Origin: Arabidopsis thaliana
Lineage: Eukaryota; Streptophyta; Magnoliopsida; Brassicales; Brassicaceae
Length of the DNA stretch: 64,000 nt
Assembly: GCF_000001735.4 (NCBI RefSeq)
Contig: NC_003074.8
Coordinates: 11,594,101 to 11,658,100, forward strand
Direction: 5' to 3'
The translations under genes were made by a program, and so were the position numbers. Positions 20,514 to 33,124 of the stretch are shown in pieces (the first letter of the stretch is position 1; each line of letters opens with the position of its first letter). The notes beneath the pieces are model-generated. The model was given only the letters and a program-made list of their open reading frames with translations. It was not told the origin of the DNA and ran no database searches.

Positions 20514-21395
20514 ATAACTTTCAACACATTATCTAGAGAGTTGGAATGAGTTTTAAGAATTCCACCATTAATGTTTCAGGCGGTGAACTATCACTAAGCT
20601 TCAAAACAAATTACATTATGTAATTGTTTTTGCTTTCATGTTTCTATTGTTGTTGCACAATTTTTTAATTTAAATAAAATTCAACTCTTATATTACCTAT
20701 CTACGCATATATTAATTTCAACGTATTGTTAATATTGTTAAGCATCCATCAATCAAACATTATATATGAGGCAAGAAATCAAAATATGAACAAATTAAGT
20801 AGCAAACATTTACAAAACAATAGATATTTTTAAATAAAATTTTCAAAAATAACAAAAGAGGACAACAAAACAAATGTTAAAAACAAAATCAAATTTATAA
20901 AAATATGTATGAGTAAGCTAAAATGGTGCTCTTCTATAGTCTTTTACAACTCTGTATAAAACAAATGCTAATGGAAAAAACACATTTTATTACATTCCTT
21001 ATATTTTAAAAAATAAATAAAAAATTGATATTTCTTGCCAAAAGATTTTTGAAAATAATGAAACAACTAGAAACAATTTTCAATTTGATTTATAAAACTT
21101 GATTTATAACTCAATTTGATTTATAAAAAAAACAACTATTAAACTTGATTTATAACTAATCATAGGTTCGTTAAAGTTAAACAATTAGGATTACAACATA
21201 AGTAATACATTGATACGAAAATGAAAAACTTTATTCGACAATATGAAGTCATTTGACACACATAATACACAAATGAAAAAACAAAAAGAAAAATTATAAC
21301 AATCAGAAAAATAAACACGCAATATATATGTACATTTACCAATACCAAACAAAAAATATATAATACACTTACAAATTAGAGTCCAAAAGAAGATG
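20514..21395. other. No gene seen (AT-rich)
   Basis: Low-complexity AT-rich DNA with no convincing open frame, terminal repeat or RNA gene. Confidence 0.5.
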
Positions 21396-21525
21396 AGCGG
21401 TTCAACTGTGGATCAAGTGCGGTGCGGTTCAAATAGTAACGAAAATATATACATATACATATATATGTAAATCTTTTTGTTACTATTTAAACAGTACTGC
21501 ACCGTGCGGTTTGGTCACCATCTAA
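21396..21525. repeat. Small inverted repeat (possible MITE or hairpin)
   Basis: AAATAGTAACGAAAA (21431-21445) is mirrored by TTTTTGTTACTATTT (about 21474-21488). The outer arms are less perfect, with GCGGTGCGGTTC facing GCACCGTGCGGTTT. The centre is a TATACATA tract. The size fits a small foldback element, but no target duplication was seen. Confidence 0.4.
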
Positions 21526-21559
21526 ATTACTTACCATTAAAACAAATTAGTGTTATCTA

Positions 21560-21846
21560 AACAATACTAAAACATTATCATTACATATTAGACATTATTA
21601 CAGTTTAATAACCTCATATATAAAAAAACGGGAACCCAACATTCACCATACTCAAAGCTTTTACGTAAAGATACAAATTAACGAACATTATATAGTGCTT
21701 ATTAAATAGTATATAGTTCTCATCCTTCATATACAATCTCATTTATCAAAGAACATTTTAAAAAGGATAACAAAATAAATATATAACAAAATAATTTTAA
21801 GAAACTCAACAATAAAATCTCGCGCATAGCACGGGCACTCACCTAG
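21560..21846 (+). mobile_element. Probable Helitron 3' end (GC hairpin-like end plus CTAG)
   Basis: The stretch TCGCGCATAGCACGGGCACT followed by CACCTAG|T (ending 21846) looks like the Brassicaceae Helitron (ATREP-type) 3' terminus: a short GC-rich, partly self-complementary segment about 10 bases before CTAG, with T following. Helitrons make no target duplication. The 5' end (TC...) was not located. It might lie upstream of the F-box relic, which would then be captured cargo, but this is unproven. Confidence 0.5.
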
Positions 21847-23696
21847 TCAAATTAAAAAGATCCATCTCCATTCTCTATTTTCAATGTTTGATTATTTTCT
21901 TACATAGTTATGTATCTTTAAAATGAAATAAATTTTTAAAATTATGCTACGACCCTTACTTCATCATCTCAATAGAATTAATAAAAAAGTTTATTTTCTC
22001 TGTTCCAACTTCATTCTATAGAAAAAATCCAGAGAAGAAGATGAAGATCAAAAAAAAAAATGATTCGTTTTAGATATATGAGAATTGAAATTGTTCAAGG
22101 AAATTTATTTTTTAAAATTAGTGAGTAAGGTTCTTTAGAGGCTATCTAAGACTTTAACTTCTTTTTTTTATATAAATTTAAGTATGATATTACTTGATGA
22201 TATTGGCTCAATTTCATTTTTAGATAAGTCTTGTTATCTCTTTTTTCTTAAAGCCAATATCATATGATTGTTTTATAAAGTAAATCAGTCATTTTAATAC
22301 TAAAATTTATGCATGCAAATTTTTTAAAGTAAAAAACTTACGGTCACACTTAAAAAGACGCCATGAAAGTTTTGTTGTTAAGAACAATAACAAAGCGGTT
22401 TTTTCTTGACAATTTTTGTATTTTATTTATTTATTATTCAAAGTAAAATTAACATGGTTGTGATACTTCATCGTTTGCACGTGTTAAAAAGACTATGCTT
22501 CTGGTTAACAAAAACAAATCTTCAACATTTTCAGACATGATTTCAAAAAGCTGCAATTTGTTAAAAGAATCGAAGGTTGTTGGAGTAATTAGTTAAGAAT
22601 ATCTCCATTAACTTTCATGAAAGTAGTTTGATGCATAATTCCATACTCCTTTTTTCCGACATATTCCTCAAAACTTTTTTCTGTCATTTGTTTTCATGTT
22701 TTTAAATAGTTATTTTCTTTAGTTATTGATGAAATATCTTTTCATTTTCACCAATTTAGTTTTATCCGATCTTTTAAACTTTTATTTCTGGTTGATCTTT
22801 TTCTGTATATTTTATATCACTAAATGTTTACTTCGAGACCCCTTATGATAAATCCACTAAAATGTATTTTAAAAAATTCAAAAACAAACAAAGAAGAAAA
22901 AAAAATGTATAAAACAAAATTACAAAATTTAAATTTTTGGAATGAATAAGTAAAATTTTGATAGCAATTTAATTATGGCACTAGAGACATTTCTCTGTAG
23001 ATCAATTTTATGTTTATGAGTGTTCTAAACTGATTGGTTGAGTTTTTAACGCATAATATTTAGTTAGTTAGATTTCATAGCTAGACATCATTATTTGGTT
23101 GAGTTTTTACCGCACAATTTTTATAGCTTTTCAAAATCCTAAAAATCGTATTCCCACCATTTTTACCTCTGTTCACTTGTGGATCTATGTAATTAAATAA
23201 ATAAATAAACAACTTAGAAGATCCATTCCAATTTCGATAAACTCAAATTATGATCATGAAGAAGCTTTGAAAAATCTTTGCAAAAAGGAGATGAAGATCG
23301 TAAAACACAATTTTATCTCTCTTTATTCAAATGGAAAGAAGACATATAAAATGAGACGATTCCGAAAATACCTTTTCTGCCTATTCTTCAATACCTTGAC
23401 TATTCACAGAATGTGAGAAGCGAATGAAAAATAAACTGCTTTAGCAAAAAAGCGAAGCATTTTTTGGGAATCCTACAAGAGCCATTCGTTCTTTTTTCTC
23501 TGACAGATGTTCAAAACTATATGGGTTTGAATCCTACTGAGAGTCTACTAGGTAAATCTAGGACCAGTTTAGTTATTTTGGCTAAGTTTTGAGTCATTCT
23601 AGGTAAATCTCATTACTAACTGTCTCAATATACAATATTAGTAAGTACCTTCTTGGGTGTGATACTAGAAGAAAATGTACATTAGTAACATAGTCA
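21847..23696. other. No gene seen (AT-rich intergenic)
   Basis: About 1.85 kb of AT-rich DNA. Only short open frames with no recognisable protein motif were found, and no terminal repeats. Confidence 0.5.
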
Positions 23697-24329
23697 CTAT
23701 AAGAAATAATGCATTTTGCGATTGAAGGATTTCTAGCTAATCCCTCGCAAATCCTCGCAATGTCTTAATTGTGATGTTGTGTTGTGTCTTAATTGTGAAA
23801 TATTTTGGATTTTTCCGATTAAATTTGATGAAATTTTTTGTATTTTCTTTTGAGGTATCTATGGAGGAAAAATATTCAACAAATTGAGATGGAATTTGCT
23901 ATATATAAACCTTTGAAGTAAGGTAATGCATCACATTGACATAGTTGACTTTTGTATTTTAGATTAGGTAAGACTTGACTTGTATTGATTGTAGTGTGTC
24001 TGTTTTGTGATAAATGTTTGTGTGTATTCAATTGTTAGCTGATTGTTTGTTTAGAGGTTGATTGATTAGAATATGTATGACTTAACTTACATTGACATCA
24101 TTCTTAATGTCAATGTGATCAAAGCTTCTTTGCTTTTCATTAGGTAAAGAAATATGTTTTTACATTGAATGCTTACTCAAGTAACAACAACTATAACTTA
24201 AAACAATCAAAGACTTAAACCTAACCTTCTATACATCCCAAGTATAATCGCAGCTTAAGCCACACTTTTCTCTTCTTTATTTTCCCACATCCTCCTTTAA
24301 AAGTCACTGTAACTCTTTCTTCATCCTTA

Positions 24330-25080
24330 ATGAATCCTTATGCTAACACGTTCGGCTTCATGGATCTATTAACAACTCAACAATAAACCTCTGTCAATGT
24401 GGCTGATAGTGTTTCACCAAGTCTTGGACTTGGTAAATCTGCCGCCCTTGTCTTCAGTACCAAATGGTGTGAAGCAGCATTGTATGGTGAAACCACAAAC
24501 ACATACCGCATACCAAGAATGAGGACCAAGTGGGCATCTAAATACGATGTTTTACTAATCTATGCATGGCTAAACACAAGCAAGGATGTTGTTATTAGTA
24601 ATGAGCAACGAGCAAATGCATTCTGGAAACGCATTGCTTCTTACATTGCATCAAGTCCCTCTGTTGGCACTCTCAACAATCGACCCGCCAGTCATTGTAA
24701 ATAAAGGTTGTCGAAGATCAGTAAATTTACATGCATGTTTGTGGGATCCCATGCAGCTGTAACATCTCAGATGGCACGTGTAATGAATGAGAATGATTTG
24801 ATGAGGTTAGCTCATAAAATTTACGAGCAAGATTAGAATGAAAAGTTTAGCATGGAGCATTGTTGGAGGACTTAAGGCATGATGAGAAGTGGTGTGCCTC
24901 TCTTCCAACCAAAGGGAATTTACTCAACAAAAGAAGAAAGGTTAGCGGTGGTCCTCCTGTAGCTATTCCAAGCTCTACTCCTGTAGTTGAAGCTTCCCAA
25001 GCTCGTCCCCCGGGTATTAAGGCTGCCAAAGGTAAAGGAAAAAGGAGCATGGCTGGAGATTCAACAAATGTGGAAGAATA
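24330..25080 (+). pseudogene. PIF/Harbinger ORF1 (Myb-like / NAM-associated protein)
   Basis: PIF/Harbinger elements carry a second protein with a Myb/trihelix-like domain that helps transposase bind DNA and enter the nucleus. Here an ATG at 24330 (NPYANTFGFMDLLTTQQ, then a stop) leads to the frame RTKWASKYDVLLIYAWLNTS, KDVVISNEQRANAFWKRIAS and NRPASHCK. After stops this continues as degenerate MNENDLMRLAHKIY and MEHCWRTLRHDEKWCASL with a basic tail KRRKVSGGPP. These are the landmarks of the NAM-associated family often mis-annotated as GST T3-like. At least three in-frame stops make it a pseudogene. Its downstream partner is the transposase relic at 25898. Confidence 0.8.
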
Positions 25081-25897
25081 AGGAAATGGGCTGTAGAGGA
25101 TGCAAATTATGTGGGAAACTGCTTGATAGTTTAGTTGTAAGATCTGACACTCTTAGTGAAGTGAAAACAGAACTAAAGAACAAGCTAATTAAAAACATGT
25201 ATTTTACTCGATATCTTTGCGTTTCAGTTTAAGTCTTTCATGTATTTGTGTTTCAGTTTATGCTTTGTGTTATAAGTCTTCTTGTTGTTTTGTGTTTCAG
25301 TTTAATCAAGTGCTCTGTGTTTCAGTTTAATCAAGTGCTTTGTGTTGGTGTATGTTTGGTTCATGTTTAGTCCGCAAGGTCGAGCAAGCTTTATTTTTGC
25401 AAGTTGAATTATATTCGGGCTAGTTAACACTCTTTATGCATTATTTGTTGCTTTGTGTAGGAACAATGACAAGATATCAAGTTGAGGAACAATGACAAGG
25501 ATACCAAGTTGAGGAACAATGACAAGGATAGCAATCAATCACATGGAGACATGATCACATGGTTAAAGGATACCAAGTTTAGGGACAATGTCAATGATAC
25601 CACATATTTTTATGCTTTGTTTGTACACCACATATTTGTATGCTTTGTATGTACACCACATATTTGTATGCTTTACTTGGACTATAAATTACACCACATA
25701 TTGGACTACAAAACTCATTCTCTCTATTGCACAACTCTTTTTCTTTAATTTCACAAACTCATTTCTCTCTTCTTTCACAAACTAACTCTCTCAAACAAAT
25801 ACAAAACAAAATTCACAAACTCATCTTCTCTTTCTATATTAATCCAAAAATCCATATTTTCTACTTAATCCAAAAACCCATATTTTAACCTAAGAAA

Positions 25898-27149
25898 ATG
25901 GCATCCTCCTCGCGTGATAAATTTGACGAAGCGTTTGACTAAGAATTTGAAAATATTTCCGAGCAAGAATTTGAAAATAATTTTTACTCTTATGGGGAAC
26001 GTCAAAGAGAAACCAAACCTACGAAAAGAGCTTGTTTCAAAAGTGATAGTGAACATGGACACATCCAGTTGTGGAATGATTATTTCAGAGAAAATCCAGC
26101 TTTCTCTCCTAATCTATTCTGACGCCGTTTTAGAATGAATAAACTCTTGTTCATGTGTATTGTTGATCAACTCTCGAATGAAATTCAACTCTTTCAACAG
26201 AGAAGAGATGCTACCGGAAGGCTCGGTGAAGTGTACAACAGCAATTCGTATGCTCGCATATGGTTGTGCGACTAACGAATACCTCTAGACTGGTGAAAGC
26301 ACTTCGATGAAGTGCATGAAACATTCTGTTGAAGCAATAATTTGTTTGGAGATGAGTACCTAAGAAAACCCACTACACAAGATCTTCATCGCCTACTCAT
26401 TCTTGGAGAGATTCGCGGACTTCTTGGGATGATGGGAAACATCGATTGTATGCATTAGGAGTGGAAGAATTTTCTCACCTCTTGGAAAGGGCAATATACA
26501 CGTGACTCTGGCAAACCAAGGACCATTTTAGAGGTTGTTGCTTTCCAAGATCTTAGGATATGGCACGCTTTTTTCAGACCTCCACGTACTTTAAACGATA
26601 TAAACTTTCTTGATCGCTCTCTAGTTTTTGATGATATCTTACAAGGTCGAGCTTCAAAAGTAAATTATTTAGTCAACGGGACCGAATATCATTTGGGTTA
26701 CTATCTCACTGATGGAATTTATCCTAAATGGACTACATTTATCCAATCTATTTCACTTCCATAAAGTCCGAAAGCATTTTTATTTGCAACCATACAAAAA
26801 GTTTACCGTAAAGATGTGGAACGAGCTTTTGGAGTTTTGCAAGCTCGATTTGCAATTGTCAAAAATCCAGCTCTTATTTGGGATAAGGTAAATATAGGAA
26901 ATATTATGAGAGCTTGTATAATACTTCACAATGTGATAGTTGAAGACGAACGAGATGGATATACTCATTTTGATATATCCTAATATATGCGAATCCATAC
27001 AAGCGAAATCTGCTAGAAGTTTACAAGTGGATTTCACTTATTCTACAGATATACCTTCAGATATTGGGAATATGATGGCCACTCGAACTCGAATTCATGA
27101 TCAAGTTAGGCATCAACAATTAAAATATAATTTGGTTGAGCATATATGA
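25898..27149 (+). pseudogene. PIF/Harbinger transposase (HARBI1-like DDE nuclease), decayed
   Basis: The frame starts at the ATG at 25898 (MASSSRDKFDEAFD then a stop). It continues through LWNDYFRENPAFSPNLF, FRMNKLLFMCIVDQLS, FQQRRDATGRLGEVY and DEYLRKPTTQDLHRLL. The catalytic region shows NIDCMH (first Asp), then KGQYTRDSGKP, RTLNDINFLDRS (second Asp) and VYRKDVERAFGVLQARFAIV (Glu). The C-terminus is MMATRTRIHDQVRHQQL. Stops occur after D15, after NIDCMH and after SISLP, plus frameshifts and a deletion around 26240-26290. All three catalytic acidic positions remain readable, but no intact protein can be made. Confidence 0.85.
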
Positions 27150-27299
27150 ACAGAATTTGGGAACAATCAAGTTTAAACTATTAAGTTTTATGTCATGTAT
27201 GTTATAAATTGTATGTTATGTATGTTTCTAATTTATCATTTGGAATAATTATTAAGTCTTCTAAATTTATAAATATTTAAAAAAAAAATATTTTTTAAA

Positions 27300-27440
27300 A
27301 AAAAACCCAACTAAGAACCTACCATTGGACACACAAAAAATTTATATTCATTACACCATCTCTTAAGTCTATCTTATTCAATTTTCATATTAAATCAATA
27401 CTTAAGAACACAAAATTAAGAACCCAACGTTAGACATGCT
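27300..27440 (+). repeat. Right end of the first PIF/Harbinger element
   Basis: TTAAGAACCCAACGTTAGAC followed by ATGCTC, with TAA after it (27442-27444), fits a PIF/Harbinger terminal repeat next to a TAA/TTA target. A related inner block CCCAACTAAGAACC occurs at about 27306. A matching left terminus was not found near 23900-24300. Confidence 0.5.
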
Positions 27441-27866
27441 CTAATGTACCTTAGATGAATCCAACGAATATGTGAAAATTTGATGAATTCAAAGAGTTCG
27501 GTGATGGAAAATACTCTATGAACCTTGAGAGTACTCAAATGTATCAAAAAAAAAATTTGATTAAATTTTATAAGTAATTCTTTGAACTTTATTTTCTCAA
27601 TTTACAATATATTTGCGATGGTTCTCGCAATTTCATCACATATCCGTACAAAATTTGCTATGAATATTGTCTTCGCAAAATCGTTGCAAATTTGCGATGA
27701 ATGTCCGACAAATGTTAATTTTACAACAAATATCTAGTAAATCCCTCGAAAATTTGCGACAGATTTGCGAGGACATACTCCCTCGCAAATTTGTGAAGAT
27801 TTTGCTAAGGACATAACATTTGCAGCAGATGCTTCGCAATTCTATCGCAAATTTGTGAGATATTAT

Positions 27867-29640
27867 TGATAACACTTAATTTTACTACTTTTAAGCCTTT
27901 GTTTTCCATGCCTTTAGCTTAGTTTCATGACTCTTTTTATGCATTCATAGTCTTTTTTCTTCATTTTTCATGTTTTGCATCGCATTGCATAACATATTTG
28001 CATATTAAGTGATTTGAAGCTAAAACATGTGCTTTTGGACCTGTTTTGGAAGTTTGTAACACAAGGAGAGGACTTGCTCGAGTTTGCACATCAAGAGAAG
28101 CACAAGGAATCATGCTCACGATTTCTGCTCGACCTGCTGATCAAGTACCAAGCAGAAGAGGTGCCATCTGAAGAACTGAAGCTGCTCGAGCAAACCAACT
28201 CGAGAAGAAGTCGAGTGCTTCCATTCGGGATTTCTACTTGGCTTGAGGTCGAGTTGTGCTGCGCCGCCTTAGTTATTTTGTCATTTTCCTTTTTAGGGTA
28301 TCCTAGGATTTACTACAAATAGGACTTTTATGTTTTTGCCCAAAATATCTTTTTCTTTAGTCTGGTGGATAATAGTGTATTCTGAGTTTGTAATCTATTT
28401 TCCTGTTGAATGTTAAAGAATTTGAGTTTGATTTCTTATGCATAGTTGTTTATCTTGCTTATATCTATCACAAACTAAGTTTATAATGATTTCAGGGTTT
28501 TCTAATTTTGATGGGTTTAGATCTATGATATTCTTGAGTGTTCTTGAGTAGTGTTATTCAGAGTTCTTGATAATGGGTTAGGTTTAGGTGGATTCCTCTG
28601 TTCTTTTAGCTAGCTAAGTGTTTATATGCATGACTCCCTTATGGATTAGGAGTTCTTAGTGTTATTTCCTTTCTGGATCAATTGGAAGTTAATCTGAGAC
28701 TTTCCACAACCAAAAGGTGTTTTGAGGAAATGTCGGAAACAACTAAATCCAGAGATTTGCATACTCTAGCCCAAGAAATTGGTGGGGATGTGTGAGTAGT
28801 GTTATTTATTGTCTTTGAGTATGTGTGAGTAGATTTCTAATTAGGTTTGATGGGGTTTCAAAGGGGATTCATGGGGATGTTAGATCTTGTTTAGATTGGC
28901 AGTTTCTATGATCTGGTTTAGATTGGCAGTTTCTATGATTTTGTTTGATCGTTTAAACTGTACTTTCTAGTTGAGTTTGATCTTAATGCATGTATGTCCG
29001 ACACGCCACCTAATGCGTTTTATGCTTGGCAAAATCTTGTATAACTTGCTTGAACATAGCTCAGGAATGAATATTGTGTTATAAAATGCGATAGTTGAGT
29101 TATAGGACATTATGGACTAGAATCGAACTTGAACTTAATGCGTCAATCTATGCGTTGTTGCCTGCTCTCGGCCTATACACCATAGGGTTAGTTGAGCAAC
29201 GGTACATAAAGAGATTAGTTGGCTCTTGACCCATACACCATGGGGTTAGCCGAACTTGAATGAGTTTCGTATGTCCGAGAACTTGGAAATAAACAAACAT
29301 AATCATGTTATCACTTGATCTTGATTCTAATCCTTTATTGTAGAACCCTGATACCCGGAGAAACCCTAGAAGAACCTAACACCTTCCCCATATTGCTTTA
29401 CACCCGCTCTTTCATTTTCATTGTTTACTTTCATTGCCTTCTTCATTACTTTCTTTTACATGCATCCCACTCTTTAGTTATTAGCATTCAATTCACCAAA
29501 CCCCCTCTTTTGTTTGTCTTGGCCAGGTCATCTAACTTAAATTCTACCTTGCAGCTACACTCCATATAGATTCGATCCTTAAATACTACTCCGATTTGTT
29601 GTGCACTTGCAGTAGTCGTGTGGTCTTTCAGAAAAAAATC
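27867..29640 (+). repeat. LTR of a Ty3/gypsy-type retrotransposon (solo or orphan), boundaries approximate
   Basis: The block begins TGATAACACTTAATT (27867) and has long non-coding sequence typical of plant gypsy LTRs. Its 27910-28130 part recurs at 38190-38396 (TTGCATATTRAGTGATTTG, GGAGAGGACTTGCTCGAGTT). The right end lies near 29610-29640 and was not fixed. The open frame 28014-28322 within it has no recognisable domain. No gag-pol follows. Confidence 0.55.
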
Positions 29641-31024
29641 ATGAGGCGAAATAAAACACACATCACATATTTGGATTTTCTTCTGATAGAAGCTTTGTTG
29701 GATCTGGGGCCTCCTTTGGTTGTTGTTTTTTTGCATTAGGACAGACTTTTTTACTTGGAGGCTTCTTGTTTAGCTGAAACCACGCCAAAAATTGTGTTGC
29801 TTCAGTAAATAAATCGATCCATCACACTCTCTTTTGATTCACCTTGTTTGTAATAAACTGGTTTTTTTTTTCTTCATGAAAGTAAAGTTTAACAACTGAT
29901 GTTGTTCGATTGTGTATGAGAAATTTTAAAATTCTATTGACCCATTGACCGTTGTGTTGACTGTTGAATGTTGTTCTACGTGACTAGACAAACAATGAGA
30001 CCAAAAAGAATTCTTCTTATAACCTTGGTAGGTTTCTGGCGTTCGAGCAACGTGAGAGCTGGACCAATGGTGGTCGCACCGCCAATTATTTCATTTTTAC
30101 CGACAGACGAGTTTCATAATAGCTAAACTGTCGGTTTTGGACCGCCGGTTTCTTCACTTTTATTGGCGTTTAAGCTTTGGTATAGGCAGACCGCTGGTAC
30201 GGTATTGTCCCGCCACTTGTGAAAAGTTTGCAAAAATTATATTCTAAAAATTAGAAGCCGATTCCGCCGGTCTTGTTGACTTGGCTCCATGCATCCATGA
30301 TCCATCCTTGTGTTTTTCTTCTCAATTACTTCTGTATTAAAAAGTGAAAGAAAATAACAGAGGCAAAAGCTAAGTCGTGATTCCAAAAGAAATAAGGTAC
30401 AACTTTGCATGAGTTTGAAATGTAAATAAAATGATCATATATAGTGTAATAAGTAATAAGAAAAACAAAAGTAGAAGAGAAGATGATCAAGACTAGTAAT
30501 AAAGTGTAATGAACGAGAAGAGAGATTGGAAGTAGGGAGCAAGGACCCAAGACTGGCAAAATTTTGATCGTCGGCGAGAAACAATTAAAGTTTGAGTACG
30601 ATGATGATATTTAAGCAACCGTTTTTTCAAAGCCCAATGATGTGTATGTTGAAAATATACAATCCGAAGAAAACAAAAGTCTTCTTGTGTAAAAGATCAT
30701 TGAAATAAAATAAAAATTAACCAAGGTAGTATATGTAACGTACTCGTGCGATAACAAAGAATATCTAGCCTGCATGTCAAGGTCTTTTAGCTCACTTAGG
30801 TCCCCACCCACATCGTACTTAACTTACTCCTTTGACTCTTTGTTGATTGGACCACCGTGTCGAACCCATCGATCTCTTCTAAATTAGAGTCGTGTTGTGT
30901 GATATGTATGTGTCATTGGTTAGTATATTATATGTACCATATATACCACACCAACAAACATGGACAATTTGAACATTAATCTAACGGTCATGACTAACTA
31001 ACATGCGGAAGTCGTATTCATTAT
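29641..31024. other. No gene seen
   Basis: Mixed sequence without recognisable coding domains. 30040-30220 is less AT-rich than its surroundings, with repeated CCGCC/GGCGG words, but it has no open frame or hallmark. Short open frames (for example 30326-30559 minus) look like chance. Confidence 0.45.
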
Positions 31025-31147
31025 CTGCTGCTTAATTAGGGCATGGTTCTGCGTTACTGCTTCATTATCTTAATCTAATCGATATATGTTTTGTAGACTG
31101 CTGCTAAATTAGGGTCTGACTCTGTATTACTCCTTCATTATCTTAAT
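31025..31147 (+). repeat. 73-bp-period direct repeat, two copies
   Basis: CTGCTGCTTAATTAGGG...TTCATTATCTTAAT at 31025-31074 recurs as CTGCTGCTAAATTAGGG...TTCATTATCTTAAT at 31098-31147. This is a local tandem duplication with a few substitutions and no known function. Confidence 0.75.
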
Positions 31148-32029
31148 TAAGTATATAGAAAATAACACGTGAAATTATAGCAGCCACGAAAACTGTGTTA
31201 AAAGTAACACTTTTTTCAATATTTTCTAAATACAAATAATTTGGAGGTGTGTGTATCCCAAAAACAATGGTCATGAATGAGTGATGGATAAAAAGCAGAT
31301 AAAAGGTATATGGCACACTTTCCAAATTTATCTGTTTAATGTTTCCATTCAACTTTTCATTATTTGAGTTTATGCATTTGTGGGAGAAACGTTATAGTAT
31401 GTGTTTTTTTTTTGTCTTTGTCTCTGAAGGGAGAAAGCGTATCAAGCTGAACAAAACCGGATTAAGTGAATCAAGCGGATCTAGTAGAATAACTGCAGAT
31501 CAAACAGATTTAGCGGTCCCAAATAAATATTTGAATGGTGAAAGCGGATCAAATATTGCTGATCATATTATATAATATTTAATTATAAATTAAATATAAA
31601 TAAAGTACATATATTTATTTTGATAATTATTAAAACATTGAAAAAAACTATTTCAAATACAACATTAAAAATAGATTAAAATGTATTATTTTGATTTTCC
31701 CATAACATATCTACAATATTTTCTCTCATATTTCCCATAACATCATCATCAACTGTCTCTAAAGCTTCCATATCCCCTATATTGGTTTCACAATTTGTGT
31801 ATATAACCTCCGTCACTTCCATTACTTCCAAAATCACCATCTGAAAAATTTGAAATCCTTATAAAATTATGTAGTTCCATTGTAGCCATTACCACTCTCT
31901 TCTACACATGAGTATTATATCTAAAAGAATTCACAAAAATACTCATTTTTTTACTTCTGCAATAATAATTTTTATTTTTTTAAAAATAATTACTTTTTGA
32001 AATGTGTGTTTTGTAGGTAGAACGCTCAT

Positions 32030-32120
32030 AAATTGAGAGCATGGACTGCTTTATGGATCACCCACTTTTTATCACTAAAGGATAAAAAAAAATATGATCC
32101 ACATGGAGATGCTCTGTTTT
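32030..32120. repeat. Small inverted-repeat insertion-like segment
   Basis: AGAGCATGGACTGC (32037-32050) faces the inverse AGAGCATCTCCATG (32104-32117), and TGGATCA blocks lie just inside each arm. It resembles the ends of very small MITEs within the Harbinger 5' region. No clear target duplication was seen. Confidence 0.35.
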
Positions 32121-33124
32121 CTTGTATATAATTAACACAAATCCTAAATGGGAAAATTAATTATGGTCCCTCCATATTAAGTGTAATATATTTTTTAAAC
32201 GCCATCTATTGATACCCTTTTAGTAAAAAAAGTGGATGAACCACACAACAAAAATGGGGTGGATCATCTATATAATGCAACACACAATTCATGAAATAAT
32301 TTTATATTTACTTTTAATATCATGTATGACTATATAATAAATTGAAGAGAAACACTTCTACACACACCAAAAAAAAACCTCTCTATTACTTACCAAAAAA
32401 CTAAAATCTCTTACACACAACAAAAGAAAGAAGGTCATATTTACTTTTGAAATCAAGGTATGTTTTTATTTTATATATAATATATGTATGTGTTAAAAAT
32501 ATTTGATTATAATTTTATACATATCAATTAATTAAAAATAGAGTAATTTTATTGATTAATTTCTTTATAGCTTCAAACTTTTGTATAAAATTATTGAAAT
32601 ACAAAAATATTTAGTTATAAGTACAATTTATGAACTATTACAATTTTGATTTATAAATGTAAAATTTCCATGAAATAAAACAATAACTTGATGTATTTTA
32701 CCAATTGTTTTTATATTTTTTTTTGTTAGCTGTCTATAAAGTAGAAATTTAGTAATTTTTATCTTTTTTTGATGTAACAAAAAAATCACTATTAAAATTT
32801 CATTTTTAATTAAAAAATAAATAGTATCAAAAGGAATATATACATAATTACATATATTTTTAAAATAAAAATAACTTTTATATGGTGTAATTTGTTTTTT
32901 AAGTTGCATCAAAAATAATTATAATTGCGCATATTATATATACATAAGATTAATGCATGTTATTATTAGTATTTAGTTCTAAATCATAATTATAATAAAT
33001 TTAAAATAGTAGATTATTTAAAAGCAAAATGTAGATATAATGAAATAATTGATGTTAACATAACATTTGCTTTTGTTTCATACCTACTTGAACATGTTAA
33101 TTACAAATTTTTAATATTGTAGAT

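Larger units (their letters stand above)
23697..27870. mobile_element. CACTA-like element remnant hosting a PIF/Harbinger element
   Basis: The left edge CACTATAAGAAATAATGCAT (23697) resembles the CACTACAAGAAA ends of En/Spm elements. Subterminal TTTGCGA/TCGCAAA motifs cluster just inside both ends (23711-23760 and 27610-27860). The right terminus is degenerate (ATTATTGATAACAC) and no 3-bp duplication was identified. No CACTA transposase was seen. The middle, about 23900-27440, is a Harbinger element. Confidence 0.45.

Noticed and set aside
24090-24120. Perfect short hairpin ACATTGACAT...ATGTCAATGT as a microRNA or terminator
   Set aside because: A 10-bp stem is too short for a plant microRNA precursor, and no transcript context is evident.
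28014-28322. 102-codon open frame as a possible gene
   Set aside because: It lies in an LTR whose second copy (38190-38396) does not keep the frame, and no domain or family motif is seen.
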